A stretch of DNA of 45,259 nt from Bacteroidetes bacterium OLB10 (GTDB lineage: Bacteria; Bacteroidota; Bacteroidia; AKYH767-A; OLB10). The translations under genes and the position numbers were made by a program. Of the stretch, positions 33,254-41,082 are shown piece by piece. Under the pieces are notes generated by a model that had not been told where the DNA came from, ran no database searches, and saw only the letters and a list, made by a program, of their open reading frames with translations. The stretch covers positions 1 through 45,259 of the forward strand of contig LNBX01000039.1 in assembly GCA_001567275.1 (NCBI GenBank). The letters are read 5' to 3'. Every line of letters begins with the position of its first letter. The first letter of the stretch is position 1.

Positions 33254-34561
33254 TTATAATAAAACTGACTCTTCTTTCTTTATTTCAGTATTACGCTTCT
33301 TTCTTACAACAGGAGTAAGTATAAGCCGCAACGAACTGTCTTTGCTTACATAAGCCCATGCCCAGTTGATAAATATTATCAGCTTATTTCTTACGGTAAG
33401 TATCAGCATCAGGTGCAAGAACATCCACACCAGCCATGCAAAATAACCTTTGAAGTGCATGAAAGGTAAATCTACAACTGCTTTGTTTTTACCAATGGTT
33501 GCCATAGAGCCAAGATCTTTATATTCGAATTCCACCGGTTTTTTCTGATTATGCCATCTGTAAAGATTTTTAGCAAGTGTCTTAGCCTGGTTGATGGCTA
33601 CATTGGCCAACTGCGGATGTCCGTTAGGATAAAGAGGTGTTGTCATATAAGCAATGTCGCCAACGGCATAAATATTATCACTTCCCGAAACTCTGTTATA
33701 ACGGTCCACAATCAGTCGGTTGCCTCTTGCAAAAGCATCAGCAGTAAATCCTTCAATTGTATTTCCTGTTACTCCTGCCGACCATATTACTGTTTTGGTT
33801 TTTATCTGCCTGCCATTGTTCAACAACAAAGTTTCACCGTCATAATCTTTCACAAAGGTTTCTGTCATCACATTTACTCCCATTTGTTCCAGATATTTTT
33901 TTGATTCTGTTTTAGAGGCATCACTCATGCTGCTGAGTGGATATTTTGCACCTTCCACCAAAATGATATTGAATTTTGAAAAATCTATTCCACGGTAATC
34001 TTTAGGCAACACATGTTTTTTTATCTCTGCAAAAGCTCCACTCAACTCCACTCCTGTAGGACCTGCTCCTACAATTACCAGATTAAACAAGGCTTCGCGC
34101 TCCTCATCATTTGCCGAAATAATTTTTTCGAAGGTGAGCAAAATATGGTTGCGGATATTGATGGCATCATAAGTAGTTTTCAGTGTAAAAACATTTCTTG
34201 CAATATTGTCATTTCCAAAAAAGTTGGTTTTACACCCTATGGCCAAAACCAGATAGTCGTAAACAAATGAGCCTATATCTGTAACTACCTTGTTGTCCTT
34301 AGCAATAATTTGCTGCACTTCAGCCAAACGTATCTGCACATTTTTTTTATTTCTGAAAACATTTCTGAACGGAAATGAAATACTGGAAGGTTCAATCTGC
34401 GAAGAAGCTACCTGATAAAAAAGCGGCTGAAACTGATGATGATTAACTTTATCTATCAGCAGTACATCAAATATTTTCTCATCTAACGAACGAACCAGCT
34501 GTATGCCGGCAAATCCTCCACCTACTATTATTACTTTTTTCTTTTGAGTTGCAGGTTTCAT
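33254..34561 (-). CDS. NDH-2-like FAD-dependent NAD(P)H dehydrogenase
   Basis: A pyridine nucleotide-disulfide oxidoreductase-type flavoprotein of 435 residues, resembling type II NADH:quinone oxidoreductases. The FAD motif VGGGFAGIQL is at 13-22 and the NAD motif VIVGAGPTGVELSGAFAEI begins near 161. A third FAD segment DNIYAVGDIAYM occurs near 295. A C-terminal hydrophobic pair (about 365-405, GYFAWLVWMFLHLMLILTV) would attach it to the membrane. It has no redox-active CxxC. It is probably a non-proton-pumping entry of electrons to quinone; the exact donor is not determined. It is divergent from the K+ channel gene with 179 nt between starts. Confidence 0.9.
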   Translation of the reverse strand: MKPATQKKKVIIVGGGFAGIQLVRSLDEKIFDVLLIDKVNHHQFQPLFYQVASSQIEPSSISFPFRNVFRNKKNVQIRLAEVQQIIAKDNKVVTDIGSFVYDYLVLAIGCKTNFFGNDNIARNVFTLKTTYDAINIRNHILLTFEKIISANDEEREALFNLVIVGAGPTGVELSGAFAEIKKHVLPKDYRGIDFSKFNIILVEGAKYPLSSMSDASKTESKKYLEQMGVNVMTETFVKDYDGETLLLNNGRQIKTKTVIWSAGVTGNTIEGFTADAFARGNRLIVDRYNRVSGSDNIYAVGDIAYMTTPLYPNGHPQLANVAINQAKTLAKNLYRWHNQKKPVEFEYKDLGSMATIGKNKAVVDLPFMHFKGYFAWLVWMFLHLMLILTVRNKLIIFINWAWAYVSKDSSLRLILTPVVRKKRNTEIKKEESVLL

Positions 34562-34710
34562 CTTTTTACTTTTAAAGTTTACTTTAATCTAAATTGTAAT
34601 ATATTAAACCTCTCATTTGGATTCCTTAATACTCACATAAACATTAAACAACTGACAATGTGTTTTCGTTTGTTGCTTTTTAGTAAAATTTCAACTCAGC
34701 TTAGATTACT

Positions 34711-34718
34711 TAATTTCG
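34711..34718 (+). promoter_or_regulatory. -7-like promoter box of the K+ channel gene
   Basis: TAATTTCG, one base off TAnnTTTG, lies 22 nt before the ATG at 34741. Confidence 0.35.
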
Positions 34719-34740
34719 CCTCATAAATATAAGAAACCGA

Positions 34741-35637
34741 ATGAACATAGAAGATGATTTGATGTTTCCTGAAATGGAAAAATCGCAAACCAACAGACTA
34801 AAAGAAAAGATTTTTGAAACAATTTTTGAGGCTGACACTTTTTATGGAAAGCTCTTTGACATCGTTTTGCTGATTTCAATTTTAGTTAGTGTTGCCCTTG
34901 TCATGCTTGAGTCGGTTGCATCCATCAATGCACAGTATCATCATATTCTGGTAGTATGCGAATGGATAATCACAGTGTTGTTTACACTTGAATATGCACT
35001 GCGGGTTTACTGCGTAAGAAAACCTCTGAAATACATTTTCAGCTTTTATGGTATAGTTGATTTGCTGAGTGTACTGCCTACCTATCTAGGCATCATTTAT
35101 CCTTCTACAAAATATTTATCGAGCATCCGCATTCTTCGTTTGCTTCGTATATTCCGTATTTTCCGCCTTACAAAATTTATGCGTGGAGGAAATTTAATTC
35201 TGATAGCTCTGAGAAGAAGCCGTTCTGAAATTGTTGTTTTCCTGTCCTTTGTTACTCTGATAGTTGTTGTCATCGGTTCATTGATTTACGTAATTGAAAG
35301 TGATCATCCCGAATCTCCCATGAAAAGTATTCCTACAAGCATTTACTGGGCAGTGGTTACTGTAACTACTGTTGGGTTTGGAGACATTACACCCGTTACC
35401 GGAATGGGAAGGTTTCTTGCATCCATACTTATGCTGATTGGTTATGGAGTCATTCTTGTTCCAACCATTATTGCTACTGAAACCATACGAGGTACACGAT
35501 TGCGTGAGCCGGGAAAAAACACACAGGTTTGTCGGCATTGCTACGATGAGAATCACATGGATGGAGCACTTTTTTGCAAATCGTGCGGTCATTCATTGCA
35601 CAGAGAGGGAGACTCCTTTAAAGTCAGAAAAGAATAA
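34741..35637 (+). CDS. Voltage-gated-type potassium channel with C-terminal zinc ribbon
   Basis: A 298-residue inner-membrane ion channel with the six-helix plan. S1 starts about 40 and S4 carries arginines every third residue (R130, R133, R136, R139, R142 in SSIRILRLLRIFRIFRLTKF). The pore helix and selectivity filter TVGFGD are at 210-215, and S6 is about 225-248. After S6 a short linker leads to a zinc ribbon (C264/C267 and C279/C282), an unusual cytoplasmic tail in place of the RCK or cNMP domains of other channels. K+ selectivity follows from the filter; voltage gating is inferred from S4. It is followed 54 nt later by a small membrane protein on the same strand. Confidence 0.93.
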   Translation: MNIEDDLMFPEMEKSQTNRLKEKIFETIFEADTFYGKLFDIVLLISILVSVALVMLESVASINAQYHHILVVCEWIITVLFTLEYALRVYCVRKPLKYIFSFYGIVDLLSVLPTYLGIIYPSTKYLSSIRILRLLRIFRIFRLTKFMRGGNLILIALRRSRSEIVVFLSFVTLIVVVIGSLIYVIESDHPESPMKSIPTSIYWAVVTVTTVGFGDITPVTGMGRFLASILMLIGYGVILVPTIIATETIRGTRLREPGKNTQVCRHCYDENHMDGALFCKSCGHSLHREGDSFKVRKE

Positions 35638-35691
35638 TTTAATCCTGACCACAAAATCTTTATTGTTTTGTAATCATTTAAAAATAAGAAC

Positions 35692-36084
35692 ATGAAAAAA
35701 CTCAAACTTATACACACGTTTCTTCTTTGCTTAATAGGAGTAGTTTCTGTTTTTATGACCTTATCGGTAATTTTTGATCTTTTAGGTATTCGCGCCAGAG
35801 AAGGAAATTATGTATTGTTTATTGTGTATGCCAATTTAGTATGCGGAATTATTTATCTGTATGCTGCTATTTCCAATTGGAAAAATCTCACCAATAGTTT
35901 TTATAGTCTGGCATTGGCTTCACTCATATTAATAGTGGCATTCATAGCTTTTGGGGTTTATATCAGCAATGGCGGCATACACGAAGTTAAAACCATTAAA
36001 GCAATGACCTTCCGCACTGTGTTTACACTAATCATGGCTGCATTAAGTTATATGATGTTGAGAAAAGAAAAACAGCGGAGGTGA
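35692..36084 (+). CDS. Four-helix small membrane protein
   Basis: No named function is recognised. The 130 residues contain four predicted membrane helices (about 8-30, 42-62, 73-93, 105-123), a basic N-terminus (MKKLKLIH) and a basic C-terminal tail (LRKEKQRR). There are no conserved charged residues in the helices that would suggest a transporter. It follows the K+ channel gene by 54 nt on the same strand and may share its transcript. An AT-rich inverted repeat lies immediately downstream, at the convergent end of the DUF488 gene. Confidence 0.7.
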   Translation: MKKLKLIHTFLLCLIGVVSVFMTLSVIFDLLGIRAREGNYVLFIVYANLVCGIIYLYAAISNWKNLTNSFYSLALASLILIVAFIAFGVYISNGGIHEVKTIKAMTFRTVFTLIMAALSYMMLRKEKQRR

Positions 36085-36100
36085 TTTACTTTTCAATATG

Positions 36101-36130
36101 TATTTTATTCATCAGCATCCGAATAAAATA
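36101..36130. terminator. Possible bidirectional terminator between convergent genes
   Basis: TATTTTATTC (36101-36110) pairs perfectly with GAATAAAATA (36121-36130) around a 10-nt loop. It lies 17 nt after the four-helix protein stop and contains the last codons and stop of the convergent DUF488 gene. There is no long U-tract, so termination activity is uncertain. Confidence 0.45.
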
Positions 36131-36641
36131 CCCGATTGCCAACTATGCGAGCCGGTGATGTATATGGATGTTCTTCGGCTTTGCCAACAGCCATGATGTG
36201 TATTACCTTCCATCCCTTTGCTTTAAGATAATCCGAAACCATAGAACGGTGACACCGCCACCACACTGCCTCCGAACACATATATGCTGTGGTTTGTTGC
36301 CTCGCCAACTCTGTCAGCAGTTCTATGCCTTTTACAAAATCAGGTGTTTCCATATAATCAGCATAACCTTTGAAAACATCCTTATGCCAGCGGTTATTAT
36401 GAGAATTTTTGCTTACTTTTCTTCGTCCGCCTAATTCTTTCAGATGACTATACTTTATTCCCGCTTGAGGCAACACAACTTCGAGATTTTCCTTATTGAA
36501 TTGCGGATATTTTCGTGAGCCCGGAAAACTGCGTATATCTGCAACATGTTGTACGGAAAAAGATTGCAGCATGGATATAAACTCATCCATACTTCTTGTT
36601 GAGTGGCCTATGGTGTAAATTGTTTTTGCGGTTGGTGTCAT
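36105..36641 (-). CDS. DUF488-family protein
   Basis: A 178-residue cytoplasmic protein. It begins with the family hallmark IYTIGHSTRSMDEF (8-21), followed by ADIRSFPGSRKYPQFN (34-49), HLKELGGRR (66-74), and the paired motif C122...C130-H131-R132 in MCSEAVWWRCHRSMV. The conserved Cys/His/Arg set suggests a nucleotide- or metal-binding or catalytic site, but the biochemical function of DUF488 is not established to my knowledge. It lies 15 nt downstream of the SMUG2-like gene on the same strand, so the pair is probably co-transcribed. Confidence 0.9.
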   Translation of the reverse strand: MTPTAKTIYTIGHSTRSMDEFISMLQSFSVQHVADIRSFPGSRKYPQFNKENLEVVLPQAGIKYSHLKELGGRRKVSKNSHNNRWHKDVFKGYADYMETPDFVKGIELLTELARQQTTAYMCSEAVWWRCHRSMVSDYLKAKGWKVIHIMAVGKAEEHPYTSPARIVGNRVFYSDADE

Positions 36642-36656
36642 AAATTCAAAGCTCTG

Positions 36657-37370
36657 TTAAATTGCCTCTGCAACCACTCGGCTCAGTGCGATAATATATT
36701 TATCAATATATTTCTGTTTTTCTTTTGATTTGTATTGCTGTATAAATCTTGGATGCTCCAGCACAGTAAGTTTATCAAACATTTTATGTTCGTCATTCAG
36801 TTTACGGATAAAATCTGCATTCTTCTTGCCTAGTATAAACACTTCTGAAGTGTCCAACCCCATGCTGATGTGTTGCAGCAGCGATTGAATCATAAATTCA
36901 CTTACGCACTCAAACAACTTCTTGTCGTCATAATAATTGGCATTAAGCCATTTGCCAGCTTTTGCCTTTCTGACTATAGCCAGCGGAAAGGGTGAGTTGA
37001 TATAAAAGTTTTTGTAAAATTCTTTTACACCGCCAAAACTTTCAATCATATCATACACAAATACCGAAGAAACTTCATGCGTATAAGCAGAATGCATTTT
37101 GATACCACAAACCGTGTCAAGTCTTTTTGTGTCAGTAAACGGAACTCCGGTAACTCCCGCACCATGACGGCTTGGGTTTATTCCGATAATAAATTTCCTC
37201 TGGTTATTGTCGTTATAAAACTTTGCATAAAATTTTTGCATCACATCCATGGTTTCGGGATTGTCCATATAAGGATTCAGCACCTGAAATCCTTCCGGAA
37301 GTTTACCACTATATTTCAGTTTCCGGTTAAAGTCAATTACACGCTCCGCAAATTTTATTTGTCTGCTCAT
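36657..37370 (-). CDS. SMUG2-like uracil-DNA glycosylase family protein (DUF4918)
   Basis: A 237-residue protein of the uracil-DNA glycosylase superfamily. GINPSRHGAGVTGVPFTD (63-80) matches the SMUG-type active-site segment, with the GxNP motif and a following G-VPF. A late LEHPRF (near 204-209) corresponds to the His-Pro motif of the family. It would excise deaminated or damaged bases in base-excision repair; the lesion specificity is not known. It lies next to the DUF488 gene in a two-gene unit. Confidence 0.85.
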   Translation of the reverse strand: MSRQIKFAERVIDFNRKLKYSGKLPEGFQVLNPYMDNPETMDVMQKFYAKFYNDNNQRKFIIGINPSRHGAGVTGVPFTDTKRLDTVCGIKMHSAYTHEVSSVFVYDMIESFGGVKEFYKNFYINSPFPLAIVRKAKAGKWLNANYYDDKKLFECVSEFMIQSLLQHISMGLDTSEVFILGKKNADFIRKLNDEHKMFDKLTVLEHPRFIQQYKSKEKQKYIDKYIIALSRVVAEAI

Positions 37371-37478
37371 TTAACGAAAATAGATATTACACTTATTACT
37401 CCATTTCATTGACCAAACAACACATCAAGTCAAAGGTTTACAGATTAAGAATTAAAACTTGTTTCTTATTATAATTAC

Positions 37479-37510
37479 AAAAAAGAAGCCGCCCAAACCC
37501 CCGGGCGGCC
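37479..37510 (-). terminator. Intrinsic terminator of the small secreted Cys/His protein gene
   Basis: On the minus strand GCCGCCC (37509-37503) pairs with GGGCGGC (37494-37488), followed by a TTCTTTTTT tail. The 7-bp GC-only stem lies about 27 nt after the stop codon. Confidence 0.88.
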
Positions 37511-37536
37511 TCATATAATATGAACAACAATTTCGT

Positions 37537-37920
37537 TTATCCTGATACTTTTACTTTCTCTACTATCAGACTTTGCACACCATTTTTCTTCACTACCTTA
37601 CCTGTAATTTCAACATTTTCGGCAGCATGTTTAACAGCTTCTTTGTAAGCATCCGAAAGTTTATGGTCTTCAACAAGCAGATACACTTGTCCGTCATCCT
37701 TGCTCAAAATTCCGGCAGGTAAACCTTTATCAAGACATCCCTGTGCGCAGGTTTTATGTCCTTTTCCCTGTGCATCGTGTGTCATATAGCATGACATGTC
37801 TAATATTTCTCCTTTCACTGTTTTGCTTGTTTGCCCGAAGGCAGTCATAGAGAATATCACCAAACCTCCGGTTAACAGTGATCCCCATAGTTTAGATTTT
37901 TGTGTTTTAACGGTTCCCAT
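37537..37920 (-). CDS. Small secreted Cys/His-rich protein with an OB-like C-terminus
   Basis: The family is not recognised by name. The 127 residues start with a Sec signal peptide (about 1-29, cleavage after TAFG/Q). The mature protein has a dense set of possible metal or heme ligands (Cys44, His48, His55, Cys58, Cys62) in GEILDMSCYMTHDAQGKG and KTCAQGCLDKGLPAG. The C-terminal part (VEITGKVVKKNGVQSLIVEKV) looks like a small beta-barrel (OB-type) strand pair. It is monocistronic, with its own promoter box and a strong terminator. A periplasmic metal- or redox-related role is plausible but unproven. A c-type heme protein gene is divergent to it. Confidence 0.75.
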   Translation of the reverse strand: MGTVKTQKSKLWGSLLTGGLVIFSMTAFGQTSKTVKGEILDMSCYMTHDAQGKGHKTCAQGCLDKGLPAGILSKDDGQVYLLVEDHKLSDAYKEAVKHAAENVEITGKVVKKNGVQSLIVEKVKVSG

Positions 37921-37961
37921 TTTTTTAAAATTTAAAATTTGACTTTTATTTTAAGCTATGA

Positions 37962-37969
37962 CAAAGCTA
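37962..37969 (-). promoter_or_regulatory. -7 promoter box of the small secreted Cys/His protein gene
   Basis: On the minus strand the sequence reads TAGCTTTG, a full TAnnTTTG match, 41 nt before the ATG at 37920. Confidence 0.45.
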
Positions 37970-38148
37970 TACTCTATAACATGAAAATTTGGTTATAGTT
38001 AGTTTTCCGGCCAAAACGGCTGTCTTTTGTCTTCATAAATATACCTGATGACCATGTGAGCGCCTGTGGCTTAGTCATATAAAGGAAAAGCATGTTTGAA
38101 AACAAACTTGTATTTACTATTTTTAACAAAATTTTTTCAGAGCAGGTA

Positions 38149-38643
38149 ATGAAACTTCGTAACAAGATTTTTCTTCTGGTGGTTGGTATCTTATTAATTA
38201 TACAGCTTCCTGTATTTCGTCCTGCAAAGAATTTTACAGATGCTGAACCGGTAAATGATATTGCCAAAGCGTATGATGTTCCGATGGATATTCAAATGCA
38301 TATTTATGACGGATGTTACAGTTGTCACTCCAATTATACTGAGAAATATTTCTGGTATTATAATATTCAACCTGTAAGCTGGTGGATGGCATCCCATATT
38401 CGAAATGCAAAAAGAGAGCTTAATTTTTCTGAATTTGCTACTTACTCCCCCCAAAGGGCTTTGAAGAAATTTGAAGAGATTGAAAAAGTTATGGTGAGAA
38501 AAAGTATGCCGCTTAAATCATACACACTGACACATAAAGAAGCCCGCTTTACTGACGAAGATTTTCATGATGTGGCTGAATGGGCCAGAGGAATGCAAAA
38601 AGAATTATCGCAGAAAAAAGAAACCCCTTCAGCGCCCGAATAA
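38149..38643 (+). CDS. Heme-binding domain protein (Haem_bd, c-type)
   Basis: A 164-residue periplasmic protein anchored by an N-terminal helix (about 7-22). One c-type heme site CYSCH (56-60) sits in HIYDGCYSCHSNYTEKYFWY, followed by the family segment IQPVSWWMASHIRNAKRELNFSEF. This is the Haem_bd pattern common in Bacteroidota. Another His/Met ligand could come from MPLKSYTLTHKEARF further on. The frame opens at 38092, but ATG 38149 places the signal anchor at the N-terminus. It is followed 124 nt later by the GltS-like flavoprotein gene; a shared redox role is only suggested by proximity. Confidence 0.88.
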   Translation: MKLRNKIFLLVVGILLIIQLPVFRPAKNFTDAEPVNDIAKAYDVPMDIQMHIYDGCYSCHSNYTEKYFWYYNIQPVSWWMASHIRNAKRELNFSEFATYSPQRALKKFEEIEKVMVRKSMPLKSYTLTHKEARFTDEDFHDVAEWARGMQKELSQKKETPSAPE

Positions 38644-38767
38644 TTTTTTATAGAATTCAGATTATGACCGCGTGAGAATGAAATCCATTCTCACTTTATT
38701 ATTTCACAAAAAATTATTTCAAAATAAAAATTCAACCTATAAAAGTTAATTCAAAATTATTTCAATC

Positions 38768-40375
38768 ATGCGCAAACAGTTTGTCATCATTACTACTTTA
38801 CTTTTAGCTGTCACACTGGCTCTGTCCATATTCATGAATAAAAACTGGAGTGTGTTTTTTGCAATCATCCTTGGCCTTACACTGCTGGGATATCAGGATA
38901 TGTATCAGAAAAAACATGCTATACGAAGAATCTTTCCGCTGCTAGGCCGATTGCGTTATGTGCTGGAAGAACTTCGGCCCAAAATGTATCAGTATTTTAT
39001 TGAGTCGGATATTGACGGTAAACCAATAAACCGAGTTGACCGTTCCACCATTTATCAGCGTGCAAAAAAAGAACTGGAAACTATTCCATTCGGAACACAA
39101 CTCGATGTATATGCCGAAGGATATGAGTGGATGTGTCATTCGGTTTCACCCAAAGCTTTCGATACGCTTAATCAGGATCCGCGTGTTGTGTTTGGCAACA
39201 AAGACTGTAAGCAACCTTACTCTGCAAGCATCTTTAATATTTCGGCAATGAGTTATGGCTCACTGAGTGCTCAGGCTGTTGAAGCTATGAATGCAGGAGC
39301 TAAAATTGGCGGTTTTGCTCACAACACCGGTGAAGGTGGCCTGAGTGATTATCATCTGAAACACGGAGGTGATTTAATCTGGCAGATAGGTACAGGATAT
39401 TTTGGTTGCAGAGACGAACATGGAAATTTTGATTCAAAACTTTTTACAGAAAAATCGCAACATCCGCATGTGAAAATGATTGAACTTAAAATTTCGCAAG
39501 GTGCCAAACCGGGTCATGGCGGAATACTTCCTGCTTCTAAAAACTCTGAAGAGATTGCACGCATTCGGCACGTTAAGCCGCATACCAAGGTGGCTTCTCC
39601 TCCATATCATTCTGCATTCAACACACCGTTGGAGATGATTCAGTTTATTCAAAAACTGAGAGAATATTCAGGAGGCAAGCCTGTAGGTTTTAAATTATGT
39701 ATCGGCCACAAAGCTGAATTTATTTCCATTTGTAAAGCCATGATACATCTCGACATTTATCCTGATTTTATCACTGTAGATGGTGGCGAAGGAGGAACAG
39801 GTGCTGCACCGCAGGAGTTCTCAAATTACATTGGTGCTCCCATGATTGACGGATTGGCTTTTGTGCACAATATTCTTATGGGTCTTGATATTCGAAAACA
39901 CATAAAAATTATTGCTGCAGGAAAAGTGACTTCTGCTTTTCATATTGCACGTGCAATGGCACTTGGTGCCGACACCTGCAATTCGGCCCGAGCCATGATG
40001 ATGGCTATAGGATGTATTCAGGCTTTGCTGTGTAATACTAACCGTTGCCCAACAGGTATTGCCACTCAGGACCCACGACTTACCATTGGGCTTGATGTGA
40101 ATGATAAAAAAGTGCGTCTTGCCAATTACCATGCAGGAACAGTAAAAAACTTTGTGGAGCTACTGGGTGCCTCAGGACTTGACGATATGAAAAATATAAC
40201 ACGCAGTCATATTTACAGACGTGTTTCATTAAATGAAATGCTTACCTACGAAGAAATTTTTCCTTCCATCAAACCCGGGTCAATGTTGCATCAAGAAATT
40301 CCCGAAAAATATAGATGGGACTTTGCACACGCCAATATGAATAAATGGGGAGTAACTGTCGAAGAACCTGCATAA
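38768..40375 (+). CDS. Membrane-anchored FMN / Fe-S glutamate-synthase-like protein
   Basis: A 535-residue protein containing only the FMN-binding synthase domain of glutamate synthase. Two N-terminal hydrophobic segments (about 6-22 and 27-43) anchor it. AHNTGEGGLSDYH (184-196), KISQGAKPGHGG (241-252), the FMN loop DGGEGGTGAAP (338-348), and a C416-x5-C422-x4-C427 pattern (GCIQALLCNTNRCPTG) match the [3Fe-4S] cluster site of GltS. The glutaminase domain is absent, so it is not a normal GltB; stand-alone proteins of this type have no agreed substrate. It lies just upstream of a flavin reductase-like gene that could feed it electrons. Confidence 0.9.
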   Translation: MRKQFVIITTLLLAVTLALSIFMNKNWSVFFAIILGLTLLGYQDMYQKKHAIRRIFPLLGRLRYVLEELRPKMYQYFIESDIDGKPINRVDRSTIYQRAKKELETIPFGTQLDVYAEGYEWMCHSVSPKAFDTLNQDPRVVFGNKDCKQPYSASIFNISAMSYGSLSAQAVEAMNAGAKIGGFAHNTGEGGLSDYHLKHGGDLIWQIGTGYFGCRDEHGNFDSKLFTEKSQHPHVKMIELKISQGAKPGHGGILPASKNSEEIARIRHVKPHTKVASPPYHSAFNTPLEMIQFIQKLREYSGGKPVGFKLCIGHKAEFISICKAMIHLDIYPDFITVDGGEGGTGAAPQEFSNYIGAPMIDGLAFVHNILMGLDIRKHIKIIAAGKVTSAFHIARAMALGADTCNSARAMMMAIGCIQALLCNTNRCPTGIATQDPRLTIGLDVNDKKVRLANYHAGTVKNFVELLGASGLDDMKNITRSHIYRRVSLNEMLTYEEIFPSIKPGSMLHQEIPEKYRWDFAHANMNKWGVTVEEPA

Positions 40376-40414
40376 GTAAATATTTTACATTTACTTTGTG
40401 CGTACTTCACCGAT

Positions 40415-41071
40415 ATGAATACACTGAAAATTCTTAACACGAATTATCTTACCCACGATGTAAAACAATTTGTTCTGGAAAAACCACAGGGGTTTATTTA
40501 TCGCCCCGGGCAATCAGGACATTTTTCAATAAATATTGCAGGATGGGAAGATAAGATAAGACCCTTCACTTTTACTTCTCTAAATGCTTGGCCATATCTT
40601 GAACTGATAGTAAAAATTCATGACGACCATGAAGGAGTTACTCATCAAATGGGAAAATTAATCAGTGGTTCGCAATTGATTTTACATGATGTGTTTGGCA
40701 CTATTGAATACAAAGGCCCTGGAATATTTCTTGCAGGTGGAACAGGTATTACTCCTTTCATTTCAATTTTCAGAGCATTGTATTTCAGCGGTAATCTGCG
40801 ACAAACCGGATTGATTTATTCCAACAGAACCCAGGAAGATATTATTCTGGGCGATGAATTATTTAAAATGTTGGGGCCTGCTTACATGAATGTTTTTACA
40901 CGTCAAGGAGTAATCGGATTTCAGGAAAAAAGAATTGACAAAAAATTTCTAATTGAAACCATTCGAAATTTCGACACCAACTTTTATGTGTGCGGACCTA
41001 AAAATTTTACGGATGAAATTTCTGCTGACCTTATCAGCCTCGGAGTGAAACCCCAATCATTGATTATTTAA
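40415..41071 (+). CDS. Ferredoxin-NADP+ reductase-like flavoprotein
   Basis: A compact 218-residue FAD/NAD(P)H oxidoreductase of the FNR superfamily. The FAD-binding motif RPFTFTS is at 49-55, the pyridine-nucleotide motif AGGTGITPF at 107-115, and a C-terminal YVCGPKNF at 191-198. There is no ferredoxin or heme domain. It starts 39 nt after the GltS-like gene on the same strand, so the two are likely co-transcribed. An electron path NAD(P)H to FAD to FMN/Fe-S is a reasonable inference. Stand-alone roles such as ferric or flavodoxin reductase are alternatives. Confidence 0.88.
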   Translation: MNTLKILNTNYLTHDVKQFVLEKPQGFIYRPGQSGHFSINIAGWEDKIRPFTFTSLNAWPYLELIVKIHDDHEGVTHQMGKLISGSQLILHDVFGTIEYKGPGIFLAGGTGITPFISIFRALYFSGNLRQTGLIYSNRTQEDIILGDELFKMLGPAYMNVFTRQGVIGFQEKRIDKKFLIETIRNFDTNFYVCGPKNFTDEISADLISLGVKPQSLII

Positions 41072-41082
41072 TTTACTACATA

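Noticed and set aside
34013..34270. 85-codon frame opposite the NDH-2-like gene
   Set aside because: Cys-rich by chance from the antisense reading; no signal, no start support.
35278..35592. 104-codon antisense frame in the K+ channel gene
   Set aside because: It overlaps the filter and S6 coding region on the opposite strand; no independent coding evidence.
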